A stretch of DNA of 51,344 bases from assembly GCA_934650975.1 (NCBI GenBank), contig CAKUFW010000005.1, positions 1-51,344 on the forward strand. The letters run 5' to 3'. Below, in pieces: positions 25,563 to 33,410 of the stretch. Below the pieces are notes generated by a model, which was not told the DNA's origin, did not search any database, and was given only the letters and a program-made list of their open reading frames with translations. Each line of letters begins with the position of its first letter. Position 1 is the stretch's first letter. A program made the position numbers and the translations under genes. Source of the stretch: an uncultured Collinsella sp. GTDB lineage: Bacteria; Actinomycetota; Coriobacteriia; Coriobacteriales; Coriobacteriaceae.

Positions 25563-26687
25563 TTACGCCTCCGTGGGCTCCACGCCTAGCTCGTTGCGGA
25601 CGAGCTCGAAGGCCGCGGCGATGGCCTTGTCCATGTCGTAGTACTTGTAGCCGCCCAGGCGACCGGCAAAGATCACGTCGCCTTCCTGCGCTGCCAGCTC
25701 CTCGTATTGCTTGTACAGGGCCTCATTCTTGGCGTCGTTGATGGGGTAGTAGGGCTCGTCGCCGGGCTTCCAGTCGGCCGGGTACTCGCGCGTGATGACG
25801 GTCTTGTCCTGCGTGCCAAACTCAAAGTGCTTGTGCTCGATGATGCGCGTGTAGGGAATCTCGCGCTCGGTGTAGTTGACCACGGCCACGCCCTGGTGGT
25901 CCTGCTCGTCGAGCGTCTCGGTCTCAAAGCGCAGGCTGCGGTACTCGAGCGCGCCCAGCTTAAAGTCGTAGAACGCGTCGATGGGACCGCAGTAGATCGT
26001 CTTGGCGGCGATGTCGGGCTCGGCGGCGATCAGCTCCTTGTACTCCACGCCGCAGCGCACCTCGACACCCTCGAGCATGTTGGCGACCATCTTGGTGTAG
26101 CCGCCCATAGGGATGCCCTGGTAGCGGTCGTTGAAGTAGTTGTTGTCGTAGGTAAAGCGGCAGGGGAGGCGCTTGATGATGCTCGCGGGCAGGTCGCGGC
26201 AGTCGCGGCCCCACTGCTTCTCGGTGTAGCCCTTCACGAGCGTCTCGAAGATGTCGCGGCCCACGAGGGACAGCGCCTGCTCCTCAAGGTTCTGCGGCTC
26301 GCCGATGTTCTCGGCGGCCACCTGCTCGGCGATCTTGGCCTTGGCGTCCGCCGGCGTGACGACGCCCGGCCACATCTTGGCGAAGGTGTTCATGTTAAAG
26401 GGCATGTTGTACATATTGCCGTGGAAGTTGGCGACCGGCGAGTTGACGTAGTTGTTGAACTCGGCGAAGCGGTTGACGTAGTCCCAGACGACCTTCATGG
26501 AGGTGTGGAAGATATGCGCGCCGTAGCGGTGGACCTGGATGCCCTCGACGTCCTCGGTGTAGATGTTGCCGGCGATGTGATCGCGGCGGTCGATGACCAG
26601 GACCGACTTGCCGGCGCGCTTGGCGGCATTGGCAAAGACGGCGCCCGAAAGGCCGGCACCGACGACGAGGTAATCGTACTGGGACAT
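25563..26687 (-). CDS. glf: UDP-galactopyranose mutase
   Basis: This 374-residue flavoenzyme converts UDP-galactopyranose to UDP-galactofuranose in the cytoplasm, the donor for galactofuranose in surface polysaccharides. The N-terminal FAD-binding motif is YLVVGAGLSGAVFANAAK. RYGAHIFHTSMKVVWDYV, NFHGNMYNMPFN, GYTEKQWGRDCRDLP and the C-terminal FAGRLGGYKYYDMDKAIA (the flavin-site GRLGxYxYxxM motif) are family hallmarks. AAAGGAG lies upstream of the start. The terminator at 25,474-25,509 ends it. It is transcribed away from the aromatic genes, 78 bases after aroQ, and faces the defence island. It probably belongs functionally to the polysaccharide locus at the other side of the island. Confidence 0.95.
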   Translation of the reverse strand: MSQYDYLVVGAGLSGAVFANAAKRAGKSVLVIDRRDHIAGNIYTEDVEGIQVHRYGAHIFHTSMKVVWDYVNRFAEFNNYVNSPVANFHGNMYNMPFNMNTFAKMWPGVVTPADAKAKIAEQVAAENIGEPQNLEEQALSLVGRDIFETLVKGYTEKQWGRDCRDLPASIIKRLPCRFTYDNNYFNDRYQGIPMGGYTKMVANMLEGVEVRCGVEYKELIAAEPDIAAKTIYCGPIDAFYDFKLGALEYRSLRFETETLDEQDHQGVAVVNYTEREIPYTRIIEHKHFEFGTQDKTVITREYPADWKPGDEPYYPINDAKNEALYKQYEELAAQEGDVIFAGRLGGYKYYDMDKAIAAAFELVRNELGVEPTEA

Positions 26688-26765
26688 GGATATGCTCCTT
26701 TGTATGTCAATCGAACAGTTACTTAAGTTTTAGGACAAACAAACCTGATTATTTTGTCCCATGGA

Positions 26766-27203
26766 TTAGTGTAGCAGATGCTCTTTCAGCAGCTCTAGCG
26801 CGTGGGCGTAGCCCTGCAGGCCCTCGCCGGTGATGGTGGCAAAGCAGGCAAGGCGGGCGTAGCTTACCTGGCGGAAGTCCTCGCGGGTCTCGACGGCGCT
26901 GATGTGGACCTCGACGGCGGGGATGGCGACGGCCTTGAGGGCATCCAGGATCGCAACGCTCGTGTGCGTGTAAGCTGCCGGGTTGATGACGATGCCGTCG
27001 ACCTTGCCGTAGGCCTCCTGGATCTTGTCGACGATGCTGCCCTCGTGGTTAGACTGGAAGACCTCGACCTCGTCAAATCCCTGCGCGGCGCCGGCCTCCT
27101 TGCAGATCTGGACCAAGCGGTCGTAGTTGTCGCTACCGTAGATGCCCGGCTCGCGAATGCCGAGCATGTTGAGATTGGGTCCGTTGATGACGAGAGCTTT
27201 CAT
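26766..27203 (-). CDS. aroQ: Type II 3-dehydroquinate dehydratase
   Basis: This 145-residue enzyme dehydrates 3-dehydroquinate to 3-dehydroshikimate, step three of the shikimate pathway. The type II signatures are present: NGPNLNMLGIREPGIYG with the catalytic tyrosine in the flexible lid, FQSNHEGSIVDKIQEA, INPAAYTHTSVAILDAL with the catalytic histidine region, and VEVHIS. Length is typical of the dodecameric family. AGGAAG precedes the ATG. It is the last aromatic gene of the leftward cluster and is separated from the aroE-aroK fusion by an 85-base gap with a strong palindrome, so it may be expressed at a different level. Confidence 0.96.
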   Translation of the reverse strand: MKALVINGPNLNMLGIREPGIYGSDNYDRLVQICKEAGAAQGFDEVEVFQSNHEGSIVDKIQEAYGKVDGIVINPAAYTHTSVAILDALKAVAIPAVEVHISAVETREDFRQVSYARLACFATITGEGLQGYAHALELLKEHLLH

Positions 27204-27245
27204 GGTTGCTTCCTTTGTGGTCGGTCGGGCGGCGCGGCGGAATGG

Positions 27246-27286
27246 AAAACCACCACAAAGGTGCCTGTCCCCTTTGTGGTGGTTTT
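27246..27286. terminator. Bidirectional terminator-like palindrome between aroE-aroK and aroQ
   Basis: AAAACCACCACAAAGG (27,246-27,261) and its perfect complement CCTTTGTGGTGGTTTT (27,271-27,286) form a 16-bp stem with a 9-base loop. The A-run and T-run at the ends make it a terminator in both directions. It starts 3 bases before the aroE-aroK stop codon on the - strand. Such a strong stem inside an operon could lower aroQ and glf expression; it may also be a dispersed palindrome of the species. Confidence 0.75.
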
Positions 27287-27288
27287 GG

Positions 27289-28539
27289 TTAGAGAGCGGG
27301 TGGGAGGGTGTCGAGGAGGGCTCGGGCGGTGTTGGCGGCGCAGTCGCGCGAGTCGATGATGTAGTCGGCCCAGGCGCGGTAGCGCGGCATGCGCTGCTCG
27401 GCTAGCTTGTCGATACCGTCGCGGGCGGTGATGGGGCGACCCTTGTGGGCGAGCTCATCGAGGCTACGGTTGAGCATCACAATCTGGCTGTTCTGGTGCA
27501 GCAGCGGGTAGTTCTCGTCGCGCGTAACCACGCCGCCACCCGTGGAAAGCACCAGGCCGCTGCGCTTGGAGATGTCGGCCAGGGCCGCTGTCTCCTGCTC
27601 TCGGAAGGCCGGCTCGCCGCGCTCGACGATAAAGTCGGCGCAAGGCATGCCAAGGCGCTCCTCGAGGGCGCGGTCCAGGTCGATGTGCTCGCGGCCGGTG
27701 AGCAGGGCGATCTGCTCACCCACGCGGGTTTTGCCCGAGCCCGGCATGCCGATCAGTGCGATGTTCTGCTCGCGGTGAGACAGGCGCTCCGTCACGTCCA
27801 GGATGCGTTCGCGCGGGGTGACCTGGCCGGTATAGCGCTCGACAGCCTGTGCCGCCTGGGCCACGAGCATGAGCAAGCCGCCGATGCAGGGGATGCCGCG
27901 GCGCTCGGCCTCGAGCATCAGGCCCGTGCGGGCGGGGTTGTAGACGATATCGATGACGCCCTCGAGCGCATCGAGGCCCTCGAGCGTGCAAGGCGCGTCG
28001 GGGCAGTGGGGGAACATGCCGGCAGGCGTGCAGTTGACGAGCAGCGCGGCGTCGGACTGCTGTGCGATGTTGTCGTAGTTGACTTCACTCGTGCGTCCCA
28101 CGGGCACCACAATCGCGCCCAGGTCGCCCAGCACCATGCTTGCCGTGGTACCGGCACCGCCGGTGGCGCCCAGCACAAGGACCTTCTTACCGGCAACCTC
28201 CACGCCCAACTCCTCGACCAGGCACTGGAAACCGAAGTAGTCGGTGTTGTCGCCGCGCAGGCGACCGTCGGCCAGACGCGTGATCGTGTTGACGTTGCCC
28301 ATGCGTTCGGCGAGCGGGCTCAGCTCGTCCAGGTAGTCCATGACGGCGCGCTTGTAGGGAATGGTCACGTTGGTACCCTCCCACTCGTCGCCCGTCATAA
28401 AGGCCGCGAGGTCCTCGGGCTCGCGCTCAAAACGCACGTACTCAAGTCCCGCGAGCTCCTTGTAGATGGTCGGGGTGTAGCTGTGGCCCAGTACGCGGCC
28501 CAGCACGCCGTAGGGGCGGGTTGTAGCGACGTCAGTCAT
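27289..28539 (-). CDS. aroE-aroK: Fused shikimate dehydrogenase - shikimate kinase
   Basis: This 416-residue bifunctional protein carries out two consecutive steps: NADPH-dependent reduction of 3-dehydroshikimate and ATP-dependent phosphorylation of shikimate. Residues 1-255 are AroE: VLGRVLGHSYTPTIYKEL as substrate loop (TP in place of the usual SP), NVTIPYK with the catalytic lysine, GDNTDYFGF, and the NADP loop LGATGGAGTT. Residues about 258-416 are AroK: Walker A ALIGMPGSGKTRVG, HIDLD, FREQE and the STGGGVVT motif. The order AroE then AroK does not follow the pathway neighbours found fused in fungal AROM. The ATG directly follows the pheA stop and shares its GGAGGTG region, so translation is coupled. 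Confidence 0.95.
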   Translation of the reverse strand: MTDVATTRPYGVLGRVLGHSYTPTIYKELAGLEYVRFEREPEDLAAFMTGDEWEGTNVTIPYKRAVMDYLDELSPLAERMGNVNTITRLADGRLRGDNTDYFGFQCLVEELGVEVAGKKVLVLGATGGAGTTASMVLGDLGAIVVPVGRTSEVNYDNIAQQSDAALLVNCTPAGMFPHCPDAPCTLEGLDALEGVIDIVYNPARTGLMLEAERRGIPCIGGLLMLVAQAAQAVERYTGQVTPRERILDVTERLSHREQNIALIGMPGSGKTRVGEQIALLTGREHIDLDRALEERLGMPCADFIVERGEPAFREQETAALADISKRSGLVLSTGGGVVTRDENYPLLHQNSQIVMLNRSLDELAHKGRPITARDGIDKLAEQRMPRYRAWADYIIDSRDCAANTARALLDTLPPAL

Positions 28540-29685
28540 CTAGAGCACCTCCGTGTAGCTGCCAAAGTAGGTGAAGCTCTCGCACACGTCGTCAATCGAG
28601 TCGAGCAAGTCGTCGAGGGCTTTGCTGCCAAAGGGACAGTCCAGATCGAAGTAGAACATAAACTCAAAGTCGCGCCCGGGGATGGGGCGGCTCTCGAGCT
28701 TGATAAGGTTGATGTTGAGCGCATAGAAGCGCTCGAGCACACGATAGAGGGCGCCCGGTTCGTTGGCCGTGGTGATCATGAGCGAGGTACGGTTGGCGCC
28801 GGGATAGACGCGTGGCTCGCGACTGATGACGACGAAGCGCGTGTAGTTGTTGTCCGAGTCCTGAATGTTGGGCTCCAGCACCTCCAGACCGTAGAGCGCC
28901 GCGCAACTGCGCGAGGCGATAGCGGCGACGTCGGTGCGCTCGGAGTTGGCGACCATCTCGGCCGACATAGCCGTGTTGGGATACTTGGTGGCGTGCATGC
29001 CGTGCGCTTCGATAAAGCCGGCGCATTGCGCGATGGCCTGACCGTGGCTATAGACCTCACGAACATCCTGCAGCTTGGTACCGGGCTTGACGAGCAGGTT
29101 GTGGTCGATCTTGAGGCGCAGCGAGCGCACGATGTGGAAGTCGAACTGGGCGAGCAGGTCGTAGACGGCGTTGACCGAGCCAGCGGTGGAGTTTTCGATG
29201 GGCAGCACGCCAAACTCGCAGAAGCCGTCGCGCACGGCACGCATGACGCCCTCGAAAGTTTCGAAGAAAGCGATATCGGGCACATCGAAGAGCTTGCACG
29301 CGGCGATTTGGCTATAGGCACCCTCGACGCCCTGACAGGCGACGCTGGCCGTCTGGGGGAAGGGTGTGTCGAGGGGCGCTGCCGTGGCGTGGGCCTTTTG
29401 CGACACCGTGATGCCCTTGATCTCGTTGATATAGCGCTGCTGCTCGGCCTTGCTCATGCTTATGAGGAGGCGGAACAGGGTGATGGTCTGCGCTTCGTAG
29501 CGCTCGGGTGCGCGGCTGGCAAGGTTGTTGAGCTTGGAGCGTTCGCGGGCGGGGTCGAAGACGGCCTTGCCCATCTCGATCTTTGATTTGGCGACTTCGG
29601 TGGCAATGTCCATGCGCTCGACAAAGCTGTTGAGAAGCGTGGTGTCGATGCCATCGATGGTCTGGCGAATATCGGCAAGGTCCAT
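28540..29685 (-). CDS. pheA: Chorismate mutase / prephenate dehydratase (P-protein)
   Basis: This 381-residue protein converts chorismate to prephenate and on to phenylpyruvate, the phenylalanine branch. The start at 29,685 has AAAGGGG upstream; the frame is open beyond it to 29,799, but that extension runs through a palindromic repeat and is rejected. Residues 1-90 are an AroQ-type chorismate mutase (DLADIRQTIDGIDTTLLNSF). Residues about 105-285 are prephenate dehydratase (VACQGVEGAYSQIAA, VLPIENSTAGSVN, and the TRF motif in NYTRFVVI). Residues about 300-381 are an ACT domain (NEPGALYRVLERF, then ESRPIPGRD), whose ESRP motif binds phenylalanine for feedback inhibition. A 170-base gap with a long palindrome separates it from aroC. 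Confidence 0.96.
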   Translation of the reverse strand: MDLADIRQTIDGIDTTLLNSFVERMDIATEVAKSKIEMGKAVFDPARERSKLNNLASRAPERYEAQTITLFRLLISMSKAEQQRYINEIKGITVSQKAHATAAPLDTPFPQTASVACQGVEGAYSQIAACKLFDVPDIAFFETFEGVMRAVRDGFCEFGVLPIENSTAGSVNAVYDLLAQFDFHIVRSLRLKIDHNLLVKPGTKLQDVREVYSHGQAIAQCAGFIEAHGMHATKYPNTAMSAEMVANSERTDVAAIASRSCAALYGLEVLEPNIQDSDNNYTRFVVISREPRVYPGANRTSLMITTANEPGALYRVLERFYALNINLIKLESRPIPGRDFEFMFYFDLDCPFGSKALDDLLDSIDDVCESFTYFGSYTEVL

Positions 29686-29713
29686 GGGACCCCTTTCGTG
29701 AATGGTTATACGG

Positions 29714-29841
29714 GGGTAGTTAATTTGGGACGGGGCTATTTTAGCTACCCTTTGACTGTCGACGAATCGATGGGTGCCAGCGCAAATATCAACTGGCATA
29801 TGGGGGGTAGCTAAAATAGCCCCGTCCCAAATTAACTACCC
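29714..29841. repeat. Long-armed palindromic repeat, copy 1
   Basis: Two perfect 37-bp arms (29,714-29,750 and 29,805-29,841) flank a 54-base spacer. The arms contain TAATTTGGGACGGGGC and end in GGGTAG/CTACCC. The core of the arm recurs at 38,448-38,557, so this is a dispersed family and not a one-off terminator. It lies in the 170-base gap between aroC and pheA in the aromatic operon, where the hairpin must be transcribed. Read either way the arms hold a TTTT run but no long T-tail. Confidence 0.9.
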
Positions 29842-29855
29842 TTGGGGTTGGTGGA

Positions 29856-30953
29856 CTAAAGCTGGGCGGCGTCCTCGAGGAGGGCGTCCCAGATGGCCAG
29901 CGCTGCGGCTGCCTCGGCTACGGGGACGGCGCGCGGGACGATGCAGGGATCGTGGCGACCGTGGACCGAGAACTCGGCATTTTCCATAGCGTCCATGTCC
30001 ACCGTCTGCTGTTCGCGGCCAATGGAGGGCGTGGGCTTTACGGCCATGCGCCACATGACGGGCGCGCCGGTGGAGATGCCGCCCAAGATGCCGCCGGCGT
30101 TGTTGGACTCAACCTTGATCTCGCCGGTCTCGGCGTCGATGCGATACGGGTCGTTGTTCTCGCTGCCGCGCATGGCGGCCACGGCAAAGCCCATGCCAAA
30201 CTCAACGCCCTTTACGGCGGGAATGCCAAAGGCAATCTGCGCAATGCGGTTCTCGATGCCATCGAACATGGGGTCGCCGATGCCCGCGGGCAGGCCGTAG
30301 ATGCCGCACTCCACGATGCCGCCAATGCTGTCGAGCTCATCGCGCGCGGCCAGGATCTCCTCGCGCATGCGGCCGGCGGCAGCAGGATCTATGCACGGCA
30401 GTTCGTTCGAAAGGATCGCCTTGCGGTCGGCCTCGCGATAGACCATGTCGTCCATGGGGAGGTCGGAAATGCCGCCGATCTGCGCGACGTGCGCCATCAC
30501 TTTGATGCCGCGGGCCTCGAGCGCCTGCAGCGCGATGCCGCCGGCAATGCACAGGGGCGCTGTCAGGCGGCCGGAGAAGTGCCCACCGCCGGCGACGTCG
30601 TGCATGTTGTGATACTTCACGCGCGCGGGGAAGTCCGCATGTCCCGGGCGGGGCTTGCGGCGCAGCTCGGAGTAGTCCTTGGAACGCGTGTTGGTGTTCT
30701 CGATGATCGCGGCGATGGGCGCGCCGGTGGTGTGCCCATCGACCACGCCGGCGATGATGTGCGCGGCATCTGCCTCACGGCGCTTGGTCGCGGTCTCATC
30801 ACGGCCGGGGGCGCGACGGTCCAAAAATGCCTGCAACTGCTCCCGATTAACGGCAATGCCTGCCGGAATGCCATCGAGCGAGCAGCCGATGGCGGGGGAG
30901 TGTGACTGGCCGAAGATGCTCAAACGCAAGACGTTGCCAAAGGTCGAGGACAT
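29856..30953 (-). CDS. aroC: Chorismate synthase
   Basis: This 365-residue protein catalyses the last shikimate step, the anti-1,4-elimination of phosphate from EPSP, with reduced FMN. Visible family motifs are GNVLRLSIFGQSHSPAIG at the N-terminus with the catalytic histidine, RKPRPGHADF, GGGHFSGRLTAPLCIAGG near residue 125 and DPMFDGIENRIAQIAFGIPAVKG. The C-terminal HGRHDPCIVPRAVPVAEAA holds the conserved R-H-D-P. GAGGAGGAAT precedes the start, which is one base after the aroA stop, so the two are coupled. Length is normal. The gene is followed by a 170-base gap with the long palindrome. Confidence 0.97.
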   Translation of the reverse strand: MSSTFGNVLRLSIFGQSHSPAIGCSLDGIPAGIAVNREQLQAFLDRRAPGRDETATKRREADAAHIIAGVVDGHTTGAPIAAIIENTNTRSKDYSELRRKPRPGHADFPARVKYHNMHDVAGGGHFSGRLTAPLCIAGGIALQALEARGIKVMAHVAQIGGISDLPMDDMVYREADRKAILSNELPCIDPAAAGRMREEILAARDELDSIGGIVECGIYGLPAGIGDPMFDGIENRIAQIAFGIPAVKGVEFGMGFAVAAMRGSENNDPYRIDAETGEIKVESNNAGGILGGISTGAPVMWRMAVKPTPSIGREQQTVDMDAMENAEFSVHGRHDPCIVPRAVPVAEAAAALAIWDALLEDAAQL

Positions 30954-30954
30954 G

Positions 30955-32274
30955 CTATTCCTCCTCGAGCGTGACCTTGCCGCCCAACAGGCGGTAGTGG
31001 TCGAAGAAATCGGGATAGGACTTGTTGACGGCCTCGGCGCCGTGGATCACGACCTCGCCGGTGGCGCGGCTTGCGGCGATGGCGGCCATCATGGCGATGC
31101 GGTGGTCGTTGTGCGAATTGACCTCGCCGCCGTTAAAGGCATCGACGCCCTTGATGATGAGGTCGTCGCCGGCAATGCGCACCTGCGCGCCCAGTGCGGT
31201 GAGCTCACGGGTGGTGGTGGCCAAGCGATCGGATTCCTTGATGCGTAGGCGGGCGCAGTCGCGGATGAACGTGCGGCCCTGCGCCAGCGAAGCCACGGCC
31301 GAGATGACGGGCACCAGGTCGGGAATGTCGTGGGCGCTCATCTCAAAGCCGGCGAGTTTGTCGGACTGGACGGTGGCGGCGTTCGTGGAGCGCACGATGC
31401 GGGCGCCAAAGCGCGAAAGCGCGGCGAGCACGTTGCGGTCGCCCTGTGCGGAGCTGAGCGACACGCCCTCGACGGTGATGGGGTCGGTGCCGATGGCGCC
31501 GGCGCACAGCCAAAAGGCGGCGTTGGACCAGTCGCCCTCGACGGCTACGCTGCCGGGCGTGCGGTACGAGCCGCTGTTCACACGGAAGTTCGTGACCTCG
31601 GGCTGACCGTCCTTGGCCGGAATACGCTCGACGTTGACCTCGATGCCGAAGGCCTTCATGGCCTGGATCGTCAGGTTGATGTAGGGGCGGCTCTCGATGA
31701 GGCCAGTCACCTGCACGCAGGAGGGCTGGGCCAAAAGCGGGGCCGCCAGCAGCAGGCCGGAGATATACTGCGAGCTCACGTTACCCGGAAGCGCAAAGGT
31801 ACCCGGGCGCATGCGGCCGCTCGTCTTGAGCGGAAAACCGCCCAGGCCCTGCAGGTCGCAACCGGCGGCAATGATCTCGTCCGAGAGCGGGGAGAGCGGA
31901 CGGGCGCCAAGGCGGCCCTGGCCCACGAAGGTGGCCTCCGCACCCAGCGCACAGGCGACAGGCAGCATAAAGCGCAGCGTGGAGCCACTCTCGTCGCAGT
32001 CGAGCGTGCCGCCGGCAAGAGCCTTGAGCAGGCCAAATTCGATGCTCTTCATGGTGGGGTGAACCTGGAAGCCGTCCTCGACGGTCTCGATGCGGGCGCC
32101 CAGGGCCGTAAGGCAGCGAACCGTTGCCTCGATGTCGGCGCAGGTGGTGTTGCAGGTGACGTGCGTCTCGCCGTTGGCAAGCGCGGCGCAGATGATGAGG
32201 CGGTGTGCCATCGACTTGGACGCGATGGCGGGAACGGTGCCCTTGAGCGGGGACGGAGTGATGCGGGCTAGCAT
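30955..32274 (-). CDS. aroA: 3-phosphoshikimate 1-carboxyvinyltransferase (EPSP synthase)
   Basis: This 439-residue protein joins phosphoenolpyruvate and shikimate-3-phosphate. SKSMAHRLIICAALANG at residues 20-36 supplies the Lys and Ser/Arg of the substrate site. LDCDESGSTLRFMLPVACA near residue 95 occupies the place of the GNAGTAMRP loop of glyphosate-sensitive class I enzymes and is clearly different, nearer to the DxGxSGTT type of class II. RIKESDRLATTTRELTALG and HNDHRIAMMAAIAAS in the C-terminal half are the usual signatures. The start overlaps aroB by 7 bases, with GAAGGGAG as ribosome-binding site. Glyphosate response cannot be stated from sequence. Confidence 0.96.
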   Translation of the reverse strand: MLARITPSPLKGTVPAIASKSMAHRLIICAALANGETHVTCNTTCADIEATVRCLTALGARIETVEDGFQVHPTMKSIEFGLLKALAGGTLDCDESGSTLRFMLPVACALGAEATFVGQGRLGARPLSPLSDEIIAAGCDLQGLGGFPLKTSGRMRPGTFALPGNVSSQYISGLLLAAPLLAQPSCVQVTGLIESRPYINLTIQAMKAFGIEVNVERIPAKDGQPEVTNFRVNSGSYRTPGSVAVEGDWSNAAFWLCAGAIGTDPITVEGVSLSSAQGDRNVLAALSRFGARIVRSTNAATVQSDKLAGFEMSAHDIPDLVPVISAVASLAQGRTFIRDCARLRIKESDRLATTTRELTALGAQVRIAGDDLIIKGVDAFNGGEVNSHNDHRIAMMAAIAASRATGEVVIHGAEAVNKSYPDFFDHYRLLGGKVTLEEE

Positions 32275-33374
32275 GCGGATGCGTCTCCCTTCTGGCCGAG
32301 GCCCTCGGCAATTAAATCGTGGAAGGTGGAAAGCGGCGTGCGGTCGATGCTGCAGCGGCCGATGTCGTGTGGAATTACCAGGTCGATGCTGTCGCCCGCG
32401 CGCTTCTTGTCGTGGAGCGCCTCGGCAAAGACGTCATCGGCATCTAGGTCGCAGTGGGTCTTGAGGCCGTGGCGGGCGCAGAGCTCCTCAATACGATCGG
32501 GCAGTGCAGCATCGCAAACGCCATGCAGGGCTGCGGCGCGCGTGATGATGCCCATGCCGATCGACACGCAGTTGCCGTGGCCGAGCTCAAAGTGCTCGCA
32601 GGCCTCGACGGCGTGTCCGGCGCTGTGCCCAAAGTTGAGGAGCTTGCGCTGATTGGTTTCGCGCTCGTCGGCAACGACCACGGCGCGCTTGATGTCGATA
32701 TTGCGGGCGATGATGAGTGCCACACGGGCCACGTCGCGGTTGAGCAGCTCAAGCGTAAGCGGGGTCTTCTCGAGCTCGGCGAACAGTTCCGGATCGGCGA
32801 TCACGGCATGCTTGACGACTTCGCCGCAGCCGTCGGCGAACTGCTCGGGCGTGAGGGTGGCCAGGCACCCCACGTCGGCGATAACCACGCTCGGCTGCCA
32901 AAACGCACCGGCGAGGTTCTTGCCGGCAGCCAGGTCGATAGCCGTCTTGCCGCCCACCGAAGAATCCACCATGGCAAGCAGACTCGTGGGGATCTGCACA
33001 AACTTGCAGCCGCGCATGTAGGTGGCGGCCACAAAGCCGGCCACGTCGCCCACGACGCCGCCGCCGAGCGCCACGATCACGTCGGAGCGCGAAAGCTCGT
33101 GTTCGGCCACAAACTCCAAGATGGCAACGTAGGTCTCGGCACGCTTATGGGCCTCGCCGGCCTCGAAGGTGCAGATGCTCACCTCGTAGCCCGCCGCCTC
33201 CAGGCTCTGCTTAACGGGCATCTGGTAGAGGGGACCTACGTTGGTGTCCGTCACGATGACGGCGCGAGAGCCGCCGGCTGTGGCACGTACGAGCGGGCCC
33301 GCCTGCTCCAGCAAAAACGTGCCCACATGCACCTGGTAGGGGCGTGCGGTGTCGATATCGATGGTAATCGCCAT
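32268..33374 (-). CDS. aroB: 3-dehydroquinate synthase
   Basis: This 368-residue protein cyclises DAHP to 3-dehydroquinate using NAD+ and a divalent metal. The N-terminal half binds NAD: ALGGGVVGDVAGFVAATYMRG holds the glycine-rich GGGVxGDxxGFxA motif, followed by QIPTSLLAMVDSSVGGKTAID. In the C-terminal half, RKLLNFGHSAGHAVEA and the HGNCVSIGM segment carry metal-binding histidines. AAAGGACC precedes the start. It lies 36 bases after tyrA and overlaps aroA by 7 bases. All key residues that I can check are present. Confidence 0.97.
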   Translation of the reverse strand: MAITIDIDTARPYQVHVGTFLLEQAGPLVRATAGGSRAVIVTDTNVGPLYQMPVKQSLEAAGYEVSICTFEAGEAHKRAETYVAILEFVAEHELSRSDVIVALGGGVVGDVAGFVAATYMRGCKFVQIPTSLLAMVDSSVGGKTAIDLAAGKNLAGAFWQPSVVIADVGCLATLTPEQFADGCGEVVKHAVIADPELFAELEKTPLTLELLNRDVARVALIIARNIDIKRAVVVADERETNQRKLLNFGHSAGHAVEACEHFELGHGNCVSIGMGIITRAAALHGVCDAALPDRIEELCARHGLKTHCDLDADDVFAEALHDKKRAGDSIDLVIPHDIGRCSIDRTPLSTFHDLIAEGLGQKGDASAC

Positions 33375-33410
33375 AAGCTTCGGTCCTTTCGACCTGGCGT
33401 GATAGGTGGT

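Noticed and set aside
27445..29586. Very long open frame on the + strand, opposite aroE-aroK and pheA
   Set aside because: It is the high-GC complement of two certain genes; its translation is rich in Ala, Val, Gly, His and Arg without any domain, and both real proteins show full family motifs.
29686..29799. Upstream extension of pheA to 29,799
   Set aside because: It would translate an arm of the palindromic repeat; ATG 29,685 has a good ribosome-binding site and begins the chorismate mutase domain.
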